From Burkholderiales bacterium (GTDB lineage Bacteria > Pseudomonadota > Gammaproteobacteria > Burkholderiales > Burkholderiaceae_E): DNA of 46,067 nucleotides. Positions 16,855 through 27,804 of the stretch are shown piece by piece (the stretch's first letter is position 1; each line of letters starts with the position of its first letter). The notes below the pieces were generated by a model. The model made no database searches, was not told the origin of the DNA, and saw only the letters and a list, made by a program, of their open reading frames with translations. A program made the position numbers and the translations under genes. The stretch covers positions 1 through 46,067 of the forward strand of contig CANKWX010000027.1 in NCBI GenBank assembly GCA_947487165.1, in the 5' to 3' direction.

Positions 16855-17607
16855 ATGACACATACCCTTGTTCTCATCCGCCACGGCGAAAGCCAATGGA
16901 ACCTCGAAAACCGTTTCACCGGCTGGACCGATGTCGATCTGACGCCCAAGGGTCTGGCCGAAGCGCGCAGCGCCGGGGCACTCCTGAAGGCCGAGGGTTA
17001 TGCCTTCGACGTGTGCTACACCTCGATGCTGCGCCGGGCGATCCGTACGCTCTGGACCATGCTCGACGAGATGGATGCGATGTGGCTGCCGGTGGTGCAC
17101 TCCTGGCGGCTCAACGAGCGTCACTACGGCGCACTGCAGGGTCTGAACAAGAGCGAAACCGCCGCGCGCTTCGGCGACGAGCAGGTCCTGATCTGGCGGC
17201 GTGCCTATGGGATTGCGCCCGATCCGCTGCCGCAGGGCGATCCGCGCGAGGCGCAAGGCGACCCGCGCTACGCCCGCCTGCGTGCGCATGAGATTCCGCG
17301 CACCGAATGCCTGCGCGACACGGTCGAGCGGGTGGTGCCGATCTGGAACGAATCGATCGCCCCAGCCATCAGGCTCGGGCGCCGGGTGGTCATCGCCGCA
17401 CACGGCAACTCACTGCGCGCGCTGATCAAGCACCTCGATGGTGTTTCCGACGAGGACATCGTGCATATGAACATCCCGACCGGGCGGCCGTTGGTCTATC
17501 AGCTGGACGATCAGCTCAAACCGATCAGCAGCGCTTATCTGGGCGATCAGGCCGAGATCGAAGCCGCCATGTCGGCGGTTGCCGCTCAAGGCAAAAAAGC
17601 CGGCTGA
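16855..17607 (+). CDS. gpmA: 2,3-bisphosphoglycerate-dependent phosphoglycerate mutase
   Basis: Glycolytic enzyme interconverting 3- and 2-phosphoglycerate through a phosphohistidine. The 250-residue protein has the catalytic [18 protein letters not shown] (His10), [11 protein letters not shown], the acidic [17 protein letters not shown] and the second histidine in [14 protein letters not shown]. Start is ATG 16855 ([11 protein letters not shown]); an upstream ATG at 16831 adds eight residues not expected in the family. A ctpA gene follows after 142 bases. Confidence 0.97.
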   Translation: MTHTLVLIRHGESQWNLENRFTGWTDVDLTPKGLAEARSAGALLKAEGYAFDVCYTSMLRRAIRTLWTMLDEMDAMWLPVVHSWRLNERHYGALQGLNKSETAARFGDEQVLIWRRAYGIAPDPLPQGDPREAQGDPRYARLRAHEIPRTECLRDTVERVVPIWNESIAPAIRLGRRVVIAAHGNSLRALIKHLDGVSDEDIVHMNIPTGRPLVYQLDDQLKPISSAYLGDQAEIEAAMSAVAAQGKKAG

Positions 17608-17749
17608 GCCAGCCGACAGGCGGATTCCCGTGCCGGTGGCAGGTCTTGCTCCGGCGCGTATACTCGATTTCAGCAAGGTGGCCAGCCAGTCAGTCGCCCA
17701 CGCCCGGGCCTGGCTCAAGGCCACTTCTCCAGGCCATAAGCAAACTCCG

Positions 17750-19189
<1,440 letters not shown>

Positions 19190-19191
19190 GC

Positions 19192-19950
19192 GTGAACGAC
19201 CAGCAACTGCTTCGCTACAGCCGGCACATTCTGCTCGACGAAATCGGTATCGAAGCGCAGGAGCGGCTGCTGGCCTCAAGCGCGCTGGTGGTGGGGGCAG
19301 GAGGTCTGGGGTCGCCGGCGGCGCTCTATCTGGCCTGCTCGGGCATCGGGCGCATCGTGCTTGCCGACGGTGACACCGTCGATCTCACCAATTTGCAGCG
19401 CCAGATCCTGCATCGCGACGACCGCATCGGCTGGCTCAAGGCAGAGTCCGGTCGCCAGACGCTGCTCGAGGCCAATCCTGGCATTGAGGTGATCGCGCTC
19501 ACACAACGGCTGACTGGCGATGCCCTGCTCGAAGCGGTGGCGGGGGCGAGCGTCGTGCTTGACTGCTGCGACAATTTTGCCACCCGCCATGCGGTCAATC
19601 GCGCCTGCGTGAAGGCGGGTGTGCCGCTGGTGTCGGGTGCCGCGATTCGCTTTGACGGTCAGCTCGCGGTCTTCGATGCGCGTCGCACCGACTCCCCCTG
19701 CTACCACTGCCTCTTTCCCGAGACCGACGAGGTCGATGAGGTCGCCTGCGCCCAGCTTGGCGTGTTTGCGCCGCTGACCGGCCTGGTCGGCAGCCTGCAG
19801 GCGGCCGAAGCACTCAAGATCGCCGGTGAATTCGGCACGCCACTGGTGGGGCGGCTCATGGTGATCGAAGGCCGCAGCCTTGAGATCACGACCATCGGCG
19901 TGCCGCGCGATCCGGGGTGTGCGGTCTGCGGCGCATCGGCGCCGCACTGA
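19192..19950 (+). CDS. moeB: MoeB/ThiF-family adenylyltransferase
   Basis: An E1-like enzyme that adenylates the C-terminal glycine of a ubiquitin-like sulfur carrier (MoaD or ThiS) for molybdopterin or thiamine synthesis. The 252-residue protein starts with GTG 19192 and has QLLRYSRHILL, the nucleotide loop VVGAGGLGSPAALYLACSG, DLTNLQRQILH, CCDNFATRH, and two zinc CxxC pairs (CYHC and CAVC). The partner carrier is not in the window, so MoeB versus ThiF remains open. It is tightly coupled behind ctpA, an association common in betaproteobacteria. Confidence 0.9.
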   Translation: MNDQQLLRYSRHILLDEIGIEAQERLLASSALVVGAGGLGSPAALYLACSGIGRIVLADGDTVDLTNLQRQILHRDDRIGWLKAESGRQTLLEANPGIEVIALTQRLTGDALLEAVAGASVVLDCCDNFATRHAVNRACVKAGVPLVSGAAIRFDGQLAVFDARRTDSPCYHCLFPETDEVDEVACAQLGVFAPLTGLVGSLQAAEALKIAGEFGTPLVGRLMVIEGRSLEITTIGVPRDPGCAVCGASAPH

Positions 19951-19959
19951 TTGCCTTGA

Positions 19960-20600
19960 TCAGCTGATCAGCAGTCGGATCTGCTGATCGAGGGTATCGA
20001 CCGGTGGGCGCTTGAAGCCCGACTTGGCAAACCGCATCCAGCGACCGAGCACGAAGGACATCATCAGGTTGGCGCGCCCACCGGCATCCGTCTCGGCATC
20101 AAGCTGCCCCTGCGCGATCGCACTGCGATAGCACTGTTTGAGCGAGATCTCGACCCGATCGACCAACTGGTTGATGCGGGCCTGCAGACGGCCATCCTCG
20201 GTGATCAGCGCGTCACCAATCAGCACCCGGGTCATCCCCGGATTGCGCTCGGCGAACCCCAGCAGCATCTGCACGATCGAGCGCAACTGCCGGCGAGCGT
20301 CGGGCTCTTGGGCAACGATCTGATTGATGAGACCAAAGAGGCTTTGCTCGATGAACTCGATCAGGCCTTCGAACATCTGGGCCTTGCTCGCAAAGTGGCG
20401 ATAGAGCGCGGCCTCCGAGACGGCCAGGCGGGCAGCCAGTGCAGCGGTCGTGACCCGCTCGCCGCCCGGCTCCTGCAGCATCGTTGCCAGCATCTGCAAG
20501 ATTTGAAGGCGTCGTTCACCCGGCTTCGGGCGCACGCGGGTGGCGGGCTTCGAGTCGGTAACAGACGCTGCAGCAGCAAGGTGACGATCGGGATCGGAGT

Positions 20601-20604
<4 letters not shown>
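19960..20604 (-). CDS. slmA: Nucleoid occlusion factor SlmA (TetR family)
   Basis: A TetR-type DNA-binding protein that blocks FtsZ ring assembly over the chromosome. The 214-residue protein has a helix-turn-helix (VTTAALAARLAVSEAALYRHF) followed by the SlmA-type SKAQMFEGLIEFIEQSLFGL. The C-terminal part RANLMMSFVLGRWMRFAKSGF matches betaproteobacterial SlmA. It overlaps the upstream HAD gene by four bases. Its 3' end forms a perfect 14-base palindrome (TGATCAGCTGATCA, 19957-19970) with the short gap to the convergent moeB. Confidence 0.9.
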
Positions 20605-22348
<1,744 letters not shown>

Positions 22349-22353
22349 TTAAC

Positions 22354-22399
22354 CGACGAGACCTGCATCGCGCGGCGACGAGGCCTGCATCATGCAGGC
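22354..22399. repeat. Direct repeat plus palindrome upstream of the CobS-like gene
   Basis: CGACGAGACCTGCATC (22354-22369) recurs with one change at 22376-22391, 22 bases apart. The second copy runs into the 8-base inverted repeat GCCTGCAT/ATGCAGGC (22383-22399). GAGACCTGC resembles the core of the B12 box, but the outer B12-box positions do not match and no other riboswitch part was found. The repeat lies between argB and the CobS-like gene, so it may be an operator for either. Confidence 0.5.
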
Positions 22400-22461
22400 A
22401 CGGACGACCCCACGCCGGCTTGTTACCATGGCGCTCCGATCCGGGGCCACAGGCCCGACCG

Positions 22462-23382
22462 ATGGCTCACCAACTCCGACTCCTCCTCGCTGCCCTGCGG
22501 GCTTACACCCGATTTCCGTTCATCCGCCGGGCTCCCGGCGCGAAGAGCGACGACATTGCGCGCGCGGGCGATGCACTGCGCTACCTGCCGCTTGCCGGGC
22601 TGCTGGTTGCGATCGCGCAATCGGTGGTCTACATGCTGGCCAGCATCGTGCTGCCGCATGCCGTGGCGCTGCTGCTGGCGATCGGCGCAGGCCTCATCCT
22701 GACCGGCGCCTGCCACGAGGTCGGCTGGGTGCGGTTTTGCGCAACGCTTGGCGAGCAGCCGGCGGCGCGGGATTCAGACGCTTGCGCAACAAACTCGACA
22801 ACAGACCACGCAACCGACTCAGCCAATCGCTACCCAACCGATATCGCGAGCGATTCAGCAAGCGATTCGGCAAGCGCGAACTGGGCGCTGCCGGGCGCGA
22901 TCGGCATCATGCTGCTGCTGATGCTGCGCTTCGAGTCGCTCGCCCATCTCGATGCCGACTGGATCGCCGCATCGCTGATCTGCTCAGCCACCTTCTCGCG
23001 GGCCTGCGCGGTGCTTGGTGCGCCCCGGGCCAGCGCTACCGACGCACTGATCGCGATGCTGCTCGGTGCAGTGCCACTGGCCCTGCTGGCCAACTGGACC
23101 GACGACCACTTGCCCGGTCTGCTTGGGCTGTCGATTGCGCTGATCAGCACGGCACTGGTTCGCCGACTGATTCGACGCAGCGGGGCGCTGGATGCCGGGG
23201 CGACCGACAAGATCGGCGCCGGCTTTGATGCTGCTACCCACACTGCCACCCGCACTGCTACCCACCTCGGCGCAGTCCAGCAGATCGCCGAAGCGGGCTT
23301 TCTGATCGGGCTGCTGATTGCTCTCGAAGCCGGCCCCGACGACACCCTGAGCACCGACGACGAGATGGACTTCGAACAATGA
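22462..23382 (+). CDS. CobS-like protein lacking catalytic aspartates
   Basis: This matches adenosylcobinamide-GDP ribazoletransferase (CobS), a membrane enzyme of late cobalamin synthesis, in its opening (LRAYTRFPF, then DALRYLPLAGLLVAIAQSVV), its helix pattern, LSRAAAV-like FSRACAVL and the C-terminal LGAVQQIAEAGFLIGLL. The key motifs are lost. The usual HLDGLADTCDG is here HEVGWVRFCAT (residues 85-95), replacing all three Asp. The usual GDTLGA is here ATHLGA. The following DSRxGxxG segment is replaced by a Ser/Asp/Ala/Thr low-complexity stretch (about 103-140), and another repeat-like stretch (TATRTATH) precedes the second motif. The reading frame is intact at 306 residues, so this looks like a retained non-catalytic homologue rather than a frameshifted gene. 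cobC overlaps its stop by four bases. Confidence 0.75.
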   Translation: MAHQLRLLLAALRAYTRFPFIRRAPGAKSDDIARAGDALRYLPLAGLLVAIAQSVVYMLASIVLPHAVALLLAIGAGLILTGACHEVGWVRFCATLGEQPAARDSDACATNSTTDHATDSANRYPTDIASDSASDSASANWALPGAIGIMLLLMLRFESLAHLDADWIAASLICSATFSRACAVLGAPRASATDALIAMLLGAVPLALLANWTDDHLPGLLGLSIALISTALVRRLIRRSGALDAGATDKIGAGFDAATHTATRTATHLGAVQQIAEAGFLIGLLIALEAGPDDTLSTDDEMDFEQ

Positions 23383-23954
23383 AACTCTGGCTGCTGCGCC
23401 ATCCCAAACCCGATGTGCCGGAAGGTCTGTGCTACGGCGCAGCCGATGTGCCGATCGTGGCCTCGCATCTCGAGAGTCTGCTCACGCACCTGCCCGGCCG
23501 ATTGCCCCGCGATGCCGCGCTCTACAGCAGTCCGCTCAGCCGCTGCAGGCAGCTTGCCGAAAGTCTGACCGACCACGGCTTCGGGCCGCTGCAGACCGAC
23601 GACCGATTGCGTGAGATGAACTTCGGCCATTGGGAAGGGCGCCTGTGGAAAGAGCTGCCGCGCCATGAGATTGATGCCTGGCGCGCCGATATCGCGGGCC
23701 ATGTGCCGCCCGGTGGCGAGGCGCTGTCGGCGGTGGCTGCACGCGGACTGGCTTTCGTGTCGGAGTTGCCTGCCGCGCGGCCGGCGATTCTGGTGACGCA
23801 CTCCGGCGTGATGCAGGCCTTGCTGCGCACCCTGCGCGGGCTGCCGCTGGCCGGGGCCGGCGGTCACAAGATCGACTATGGGCAGGTGGTGGTGCTCGAG
23901 CGCGAGCAATCGGGCGAGCGCTGGGAGATTACCAACGAGATCGGGGCGGGATAG
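23379..23954 (+). CDS. cobC: Histidine phosphatase, CobC-like
   Basis: A phosphoglycerate-mutase-type phosphatase of 191 residues, resembling alpha-ribazole phosphatase. The catalytic LLRHPKPD (His8), YSSPLSRCRQLAESL, REMNFGHWEGRLW with the acid residue, and VTHSGVMQALL with the second histidine are all intact. Its four-base ATGA overlap with the CobS-like gene ties them together. Since its partner appears catalytically dead, it may act on another phosphate ester or serve a B12 pathway completed elsewhere. Confidence 0.82.
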   Translation: MKLWLLRHPKPDVPEGLCYGAADVPIVASHLESLLTHLPGRLPRDAALYSSPLSRCRQLAESLTDHGFGPLQTDDRLREMNFGHWEGRLWKELPRHEIDAWRADIAGHVPPGGEALSAVAARGLAFVSELPAARPAILVTHSGVMQALLRTLRGLPLAGAGGHKIDYGQVVVLEREQSGERWEITNEIGAG

Positions 23955-23974
23955 CTCGGCAAGTCACATGTGAT

Positions 23975-24006
23975 GCGGCCCGAACAGCGAAGGCTGTCCG
24001 GGCCGC
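23975..24006. other. Strong stem-loop after cobC
   Basis: GCGGCCCGAACAGC and GCTGTCCGGGCCGC form a 14-base stem with one mismatch around a GAAG loop. No T run is present on either strand, so it is terminator-like in strength but not in form. It lies between cobC and the broken lipoprotein gene on the opposite strand and may end transcription from both. Confidence 0.5.
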
Positions 24007-24061
24007 GGGCCACTCAAGGAAGGCGGATCATGAATCAGTGGTCTGGCGTTACACCGTGGGG

Positions 24062-24678
24062 TTAGATGGTCGGTTCGGCGGTGGGGTCCAGCTGCTTGAT
24101 CAGCGCCTCGGCTGCAGGCAGGTTCAGACGTACCCCGTCGTTGCTGACTGGCTTGACGACATAACCGTAATAGACCTTGCCACCACGCTCGACCAGGATA
24201 CGGTTGTAGGTCAGCCGGCAAGCGGACCGACCGATAAGGTGCTGAGACCCCAACTTTCGTTTCGCGTGCCTGAGCTGCCGTTCTGATCAGTCGCCGAGTT
24301 AAACACACGGGAACGGCCGAGACTGACAGCAATCAGTGCATCGGTGCCAACCAGCGCAAGCATCGGAAACTTCCCGGCATCGGCTTCAGGGACCGACAGC
24401 GTCGCATTGCCACCGGCATCAGTACGCGCGACCGGCTCGCCCTCATCGCACGCGCCGTTGGTGTTTTTCTCCAAGCAGACCCGCGCGTTTTTGATCGCGC
24501 CGTCAATCACTTTGACCGGCACCGATTTCGAGACAGGGGTTGGAGCAACAGGCGTTGAAGGCGTGCTTGCAGAGGTGTCGCCGCTCGTTGAACCGCCACA
24601 GCAAGCCGACAACGCAGCGGCAACAGCAATCGCGAGGGCCGCAGATGCTGCAAGCGGGTATTTTTGAAGTATCGACAT
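24062..24678 (-). pseudogene. Broken lipoprotein gene
   Basis: ATG 24678 begins a lipoprotein signal (MSILQKYPLAASAALAIAVA, then ALSAC with the lipobox Cys26), a Ser/Thr/Pro linker and a small domain (VKVIDGAIKNARVCLEKNTN, then GACDEGEPVARTDAGGNATL) resembling surface proteins that open with a calcium-loop-like 'CLDxNxNGxCDxGEP' segment. This frame stops at 24211 after 155 residues. A second minus-strand frame, ending at 24062, carries YNRILVERGGKVYYGYVVKP and VRLNLPAAEALIKQLDPTAE, which reads like the C-terminal end of the same kind of protein. The two frames differ and overlap at 24211-24253, so a deletion or frameshift has probably joined the ends of a longer gene. Function unknown. Confidence 0.6.
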
Positions 24679-24938
24679 GATTTGACAGAGCTCCACAGGG
24701 TCGGATCGGAAAAGAGTGGAAAGCGCTCCTGCGCACCAGCGCAATCGACAATCGTCGCGAAGCCCTTGACCTGGGACCCGATGCTGCCGGGCGGTCAAGG
24801 GCAAGTCGTCCCCAAAATTGATGAGGTCGCCTGCCGCCCCACTCATCACTTGTGATGAAGACAAATCGGAGCCAGGCAGGACAAACTTCAGGGTTTCGAT
24901 TCGAATAAGATAAAAAACTTTCTTACCAAGGAGGTGTG
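24679..24938. other. Intergenic region with two inverted repeats
   Basis: This 260-base gap separates the divergent broken lipoprotein gene and the methyltransferase gene. It holds a perfect 10-base inverted repeat (GCCCTTGACC 24762-24771, complement 24793-24802) and a tight dyad TCATCACTTGTGATGA (24843-24858). The last 60 bases are AT-richer than the surroundings and end in a consensus AAGGAGG ribosome-binding site (24928-24934). The dyad, 80 bases before the start, could be an operator; no known regulator site was recognised. Confidence 0.45.
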
Positions 24939-25769
24939 ATGACTGAATCCGCATTGAGCTTTGCAGCCTTCGAACGCCATGGCTGGGAGAACCCCGATAC
25001 CGTTGCCGCCTATCACGCACTCGCGCCGCAAATCACCACGCAGTCTGCGCAAGCGATGCTGGACGCCGCCGACGTGACCGACGGCAAGCGCGTGCTGGAC
25101 ATCGCTTGCGGCGCTGGCTATCTGGCGCATGCGGCAGCCCTGCGCGGCGCCGATGCCACGGGTGTGGACTTCTCGTCGGCACAGGTTGTGCTGGCCCGGA
25201 AGCACTATCCGAACCTGACTTTCGAGCAGGGCGATGCCCTGGCATTACCCTTCGCGCAGCACACCTTCGATGCGGTGGTGTGCGGCTTTGGGATGTGTCA
25301 TGTGGCCGACCCGCAGGCCGCGCTCAACGAAGCATTTCGGGTGCTCAAGCCCGGCGGACGTCTGGCGTTTTCTGTCTGGGCCGGACCGCAGCGAGCACTG
25401 GCCTTCGGTGTGCTCTATGCCGCCATCGCAAAGCATGGCAATGCTGACGTCGGCTTGCCCCCGGGCCCGGCGTTTTTCATGTTCAGCGACCACACGGTTG
25501 CCGCATCGAGCCTGCAGGCCGCAGGCTTTACAGACGTCGCTGTCTCCGAGGCACCTCAGTTCATGCACGGGCGCGACCCAGGGGAGCTCTACGACAAGAT
25601 CCTCCAGGGTTCGGTGCGGGCCTCGGCCACCCTCAAGGCACAAACACCTCAGGCCATTACCGAGATCCGCAAGGCTCTGGGCGAGTTGGCAACGCGATTC
25701 ACTAACGGCGGCGAATACGCGGTGCCTGCGCCGGCAGTGGTGTCGAGCGGGATGCGTCCGCGAAATTGA
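24939..25769 (+). CDS. Class I SAM-dependent methyltransferase
   Basis: A UbiE-like small-molecule methyltransferase of 276 residues. Motif I is VLDIACGAGYLAHAAA, followed by TGVDFSSAQVVLARK, GDALALPFAQHTFDAVVCGF, and the post-motif EAFRVLKPGGRLAFSVW. The substrate is not evident. ATG 24939 has the strongest Shine-Dalgarno in the window (AAGGAGG, four bases upstream of ATG after GTGTG... spacing); a GTG three bases earlier is less likely. It stands alone between a decayed gene and the convergent hslU gene, which suggests an accessory rather than core gene. Confidence 0.88.
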   Translation: MTESALSFAAFERHGWENPDTVAAYHALAPQITTQSAQAMLDAADVTDGKRVLDIACGAGYLAHAAALRGADATGVDFSSAQVVLARKHYPNLTFEQGDALALPFAQHTFDAVVCGFGMCHVADPQAALNEAFRVLKPGGRLAFSVWAGPQRALAFGVLYAAIAKHGNADVGLPPGPAFFMFSDHTVAASSLQAAGFTDVAVSEAPQFMHGRDPGELYDKILQGSVRASATLKAQTPQAITEIRKALGELATRFTNGGEYAVPAPAVVSSGMRPRN

Positions 25770-25890
25770 TCTGACAGGGCACGCGCTTGACCTCACTGAG
25801 ATGACACGCGATTACCGCAGGGCTGGTCAGTGCGGCAATCGCACCATGACGAGTTGCATCGAGCGCGGCGCGCCTCGATGACCCAACGCC

Positions 25891-27240
25891 TCACAGCACG
25901 TAGCGCGCCAGATCCTCGTTACCCACCAGGCTCGCCAGCCGACCTTCGACAAACGCCGCATCGATGGTCACCGGGCCGCCGGCATGTCGCCCGGCATCGA
26001 AGGACACCTCTTCAAGCAGCTTTTCGATCACGGTGTGAAGGCGCCTCGCGCCAATGTTCTCGGTGGTCTCGTTGACCGAAAACGCCATCTCGGCAAGCCT
26101 GCGGACACCCTCGGGCGTGAACTCGATCTGCACACCTTCGGTCGCCAGCAGCGCCTGATATTGGCGGGTGAGACTGGCATCGGTTTCGGTGAGGATGCGC
26201 TCGAAGTCGGACACCGACAGCGTGTCCATCTCGACCCGTATCGGAAAGCGGCCCTGCAGTTCCGGGATCAGGTCGGAGGGCTTGGACACATGAAAGGCGC
26301 CCGAGGCAATGAACAGGATGTGGTCGGTGCGGACCATGCCATGACGGGTGGTCACGGTCGTGCCCTCGACCAGCGGCAGCAGATCGCGCTGCACGCCCTG
26401 GCGCGAGACATCGGCACCTGAGACCTCGCTGCGGGTGGCGATCTTGTCGATCTCATCGAGAAACACGATGCCGTTGTTCTCGACATTGGCGATCGCGCGA
26501 ATCTTCGTGTCGTCTTCGTTGATGAGTTTGGCGGCTTCTTCTTCGCGCAGCAGCTTCAAGGCCTCAGCCACCGTCAGCTTGCGGGTCTTGCGCCGCCCGC
26601 TCAAGCCCTGGAGCATGCCCTGCAACTGGCGCTGGATGTCTTCCATGCCGCCGGGCCCGGCAAAATCCATTGCGGGTGCAGCCGCCATCGCCAGCTCAAT
26701 CTCGATTTCCTTGTCGTCGAGACTGCCCTCGCGCAGGCGCTTGCGAAATTTCTGACGGGCAACCGAATCGGTGCTGGCAGCCGCCTCGCCATTGTCGCTG
26801 GCACCGCCAAAACCGAAGGGGCGTGCCGGTGGCAGCAGCACATCGAGGATCCGGTCTTCGGCGGCATCGTCAGAGCGGGCCTCGACCGCCTTCATCGCGA
26901 GCTCGCGGGCCTGCTTCACGCCGATCTCGGCCAGATCGCGAATGATTGCGTCGACATCCTTGCCGACATAGCCCACTTCGGTGAACTTGGTGGCCTCGAC
27001 CTTGATGAAGGGCGCACTCGCAAGCCGGGCGAGTCGGCGGGCGATCTCGGTCTTGCCCACACCCGTCGGGCCGATCATGAGAATGTTCTTGGGCGTGATC
27101 TCGGCGCGCAGCCGCTCGTCGACCTGCTGGCGTCGCCAGCGATTGCGCAGCGCAATCGCGACCGCACGCTTGGCACGGTCCTGGCCGATGATGTGGCGAT
27201 CGAGCTCGGAGACGATTTCCTGAGGTGTCATCGATGTCAT
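25891..27240 (-). CDS. hslU: ATP-dependent protease ATPase subunit HslU
   Basis: AAA+ unfoldase that feeds substrates to the HslV peptidase. The 449-residue protein has [20 protein letters not shown], Walker [10 protein letters not shown], the GYVGKDV pore loop, the intermediate domain with [18 protein letters not shown], Walker [11 protein letters not shown], and the C-terminal LARYVL that inserts into HslV. ATG 27240 overlaps the hslV stop as ATGA; a start at 27231 (MTPQEIV) is also possible. Confidence 0.98.
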   Translation of the reverse strand: MTSMTPQEIVSELDRHIIGQDRAKRAVAIALRNRWRRQQVDERLRAEITPKNILMIGPTGVGKTEIARRLARLASAPFIKVEATKFTEVGYVGKDVDAIIRDLAEIGVKQARELAMKAVEARSDDAAEDRILDVLLPPARPFGFGGASDNGEAAASTDSVARQKFRKRLREGSLDDKEIEIELAMAAAPAMDFAGPGGMEDIQRQLQGMLQGLSGRRKTRKLTVAEALKLLREEEAAKLINEDDTKIRAIANVENNGIVFLDEIDKIATRSEVSGADVSRQGVQRDLLPLVEGTTVTTRHGMVRTDHILFIASGAFHVSKPSDLIPELQGRFPIRVEMDTLSVSDFERILTETDASLTRQYQALLATEGVQIEFTPEGVRRLAEMAFSVNETTENIGARRLHTVIEKLLEEVSFDAGRHAGGPVTIDAAFVEGRLASLVGNEDLARYVL

Positions 27241-27785
27241 GGCGACGGCGATCCGAGCGTCTCGACGCTGTGCGTCTGATTGGTATAGATACACAGGTCA
27301 CCGGCAATCGCGAGCGACTTGCGCACCACCATCTCGGCGCTCAGATCGGTGTTCTCGATCAGGGCGCGCGCTGCGGCCTGCGCATAGGGGCCGCCCGAGC
27401 CGATCGCAATCAGCCCGAACTCGGGCTCAAGCACATCGCCATTGCCGGTGATGACCAGCGAATGCTCGGCATCGGCCACGGCGAGCATCGCTTCGAGGCG
27501 CCTGAGCATGCGGTCGGTTCGCCAGTCCTTGGCCAACTCGACCGCCGAGCGCAGCAGCTGGCCGGAGTGCTTGTCGAGCTTGGCTTCGAAACGCTCGAAG
27601 AGCGTAAAGGCGTCGGCGGTGCCGCCGGCAAAGCCGGCCAGCACGCGATCGTGATGCAGACGTCGGATTTTGCGGGCGCTGGCCTTGATGACAATGTTGC
27701 CCAGCGTCACCTGCCCGTCGCCACCGAGCGCGACCTGCGCGCCCCGCCTGACCGAGACAATGGTGGTGCCATGAAATTGTTCCAT
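27237..27785 (-). CDS. hslV: ATP-dependent protease subunit HslV
   Basis: Threonine peptidase of the HslUV complex, 182 residues. The catalytic threonine follows a short propeptide (MEQFHG before TTIVSVRRG), a form common in betaproteobacteria. Further family sequence is [43 protein letters not shown] and [15 protein letters not shown]. It lies 19 bases downstream of the STAS-domain gene and overlaps hslU by four bases. Confidence 0.98.
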   Translation of the reverse strand: MEQFHGTTIVSVRRGAQVALGGDGQVTLGNIVIKASARKIRRLHHDRVLAGFAGGTADAFTLFERFEAKLDKHSGQLLRSAVELAKDWRTDRMLRRLEAMLAVADAEHSLVITGNGDVLEPEFGLIAIGSGGPYAQAAARALIENTDLSAEMVVRKSLAIAGDLCIYTNQTHSVETLGSPSP

Positions 27786-27804
27786 GGCGAGAGCTTACCT
27801 GCCT

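Noticed and set aside
24679-25020. N-terminal extension of the lipoprotein frame up to 25020
   Set aside because: The extension crosses the methyltransferase start and its ribosome-binding site, while ATG 24678 gives a perfect lipoprotein signal.
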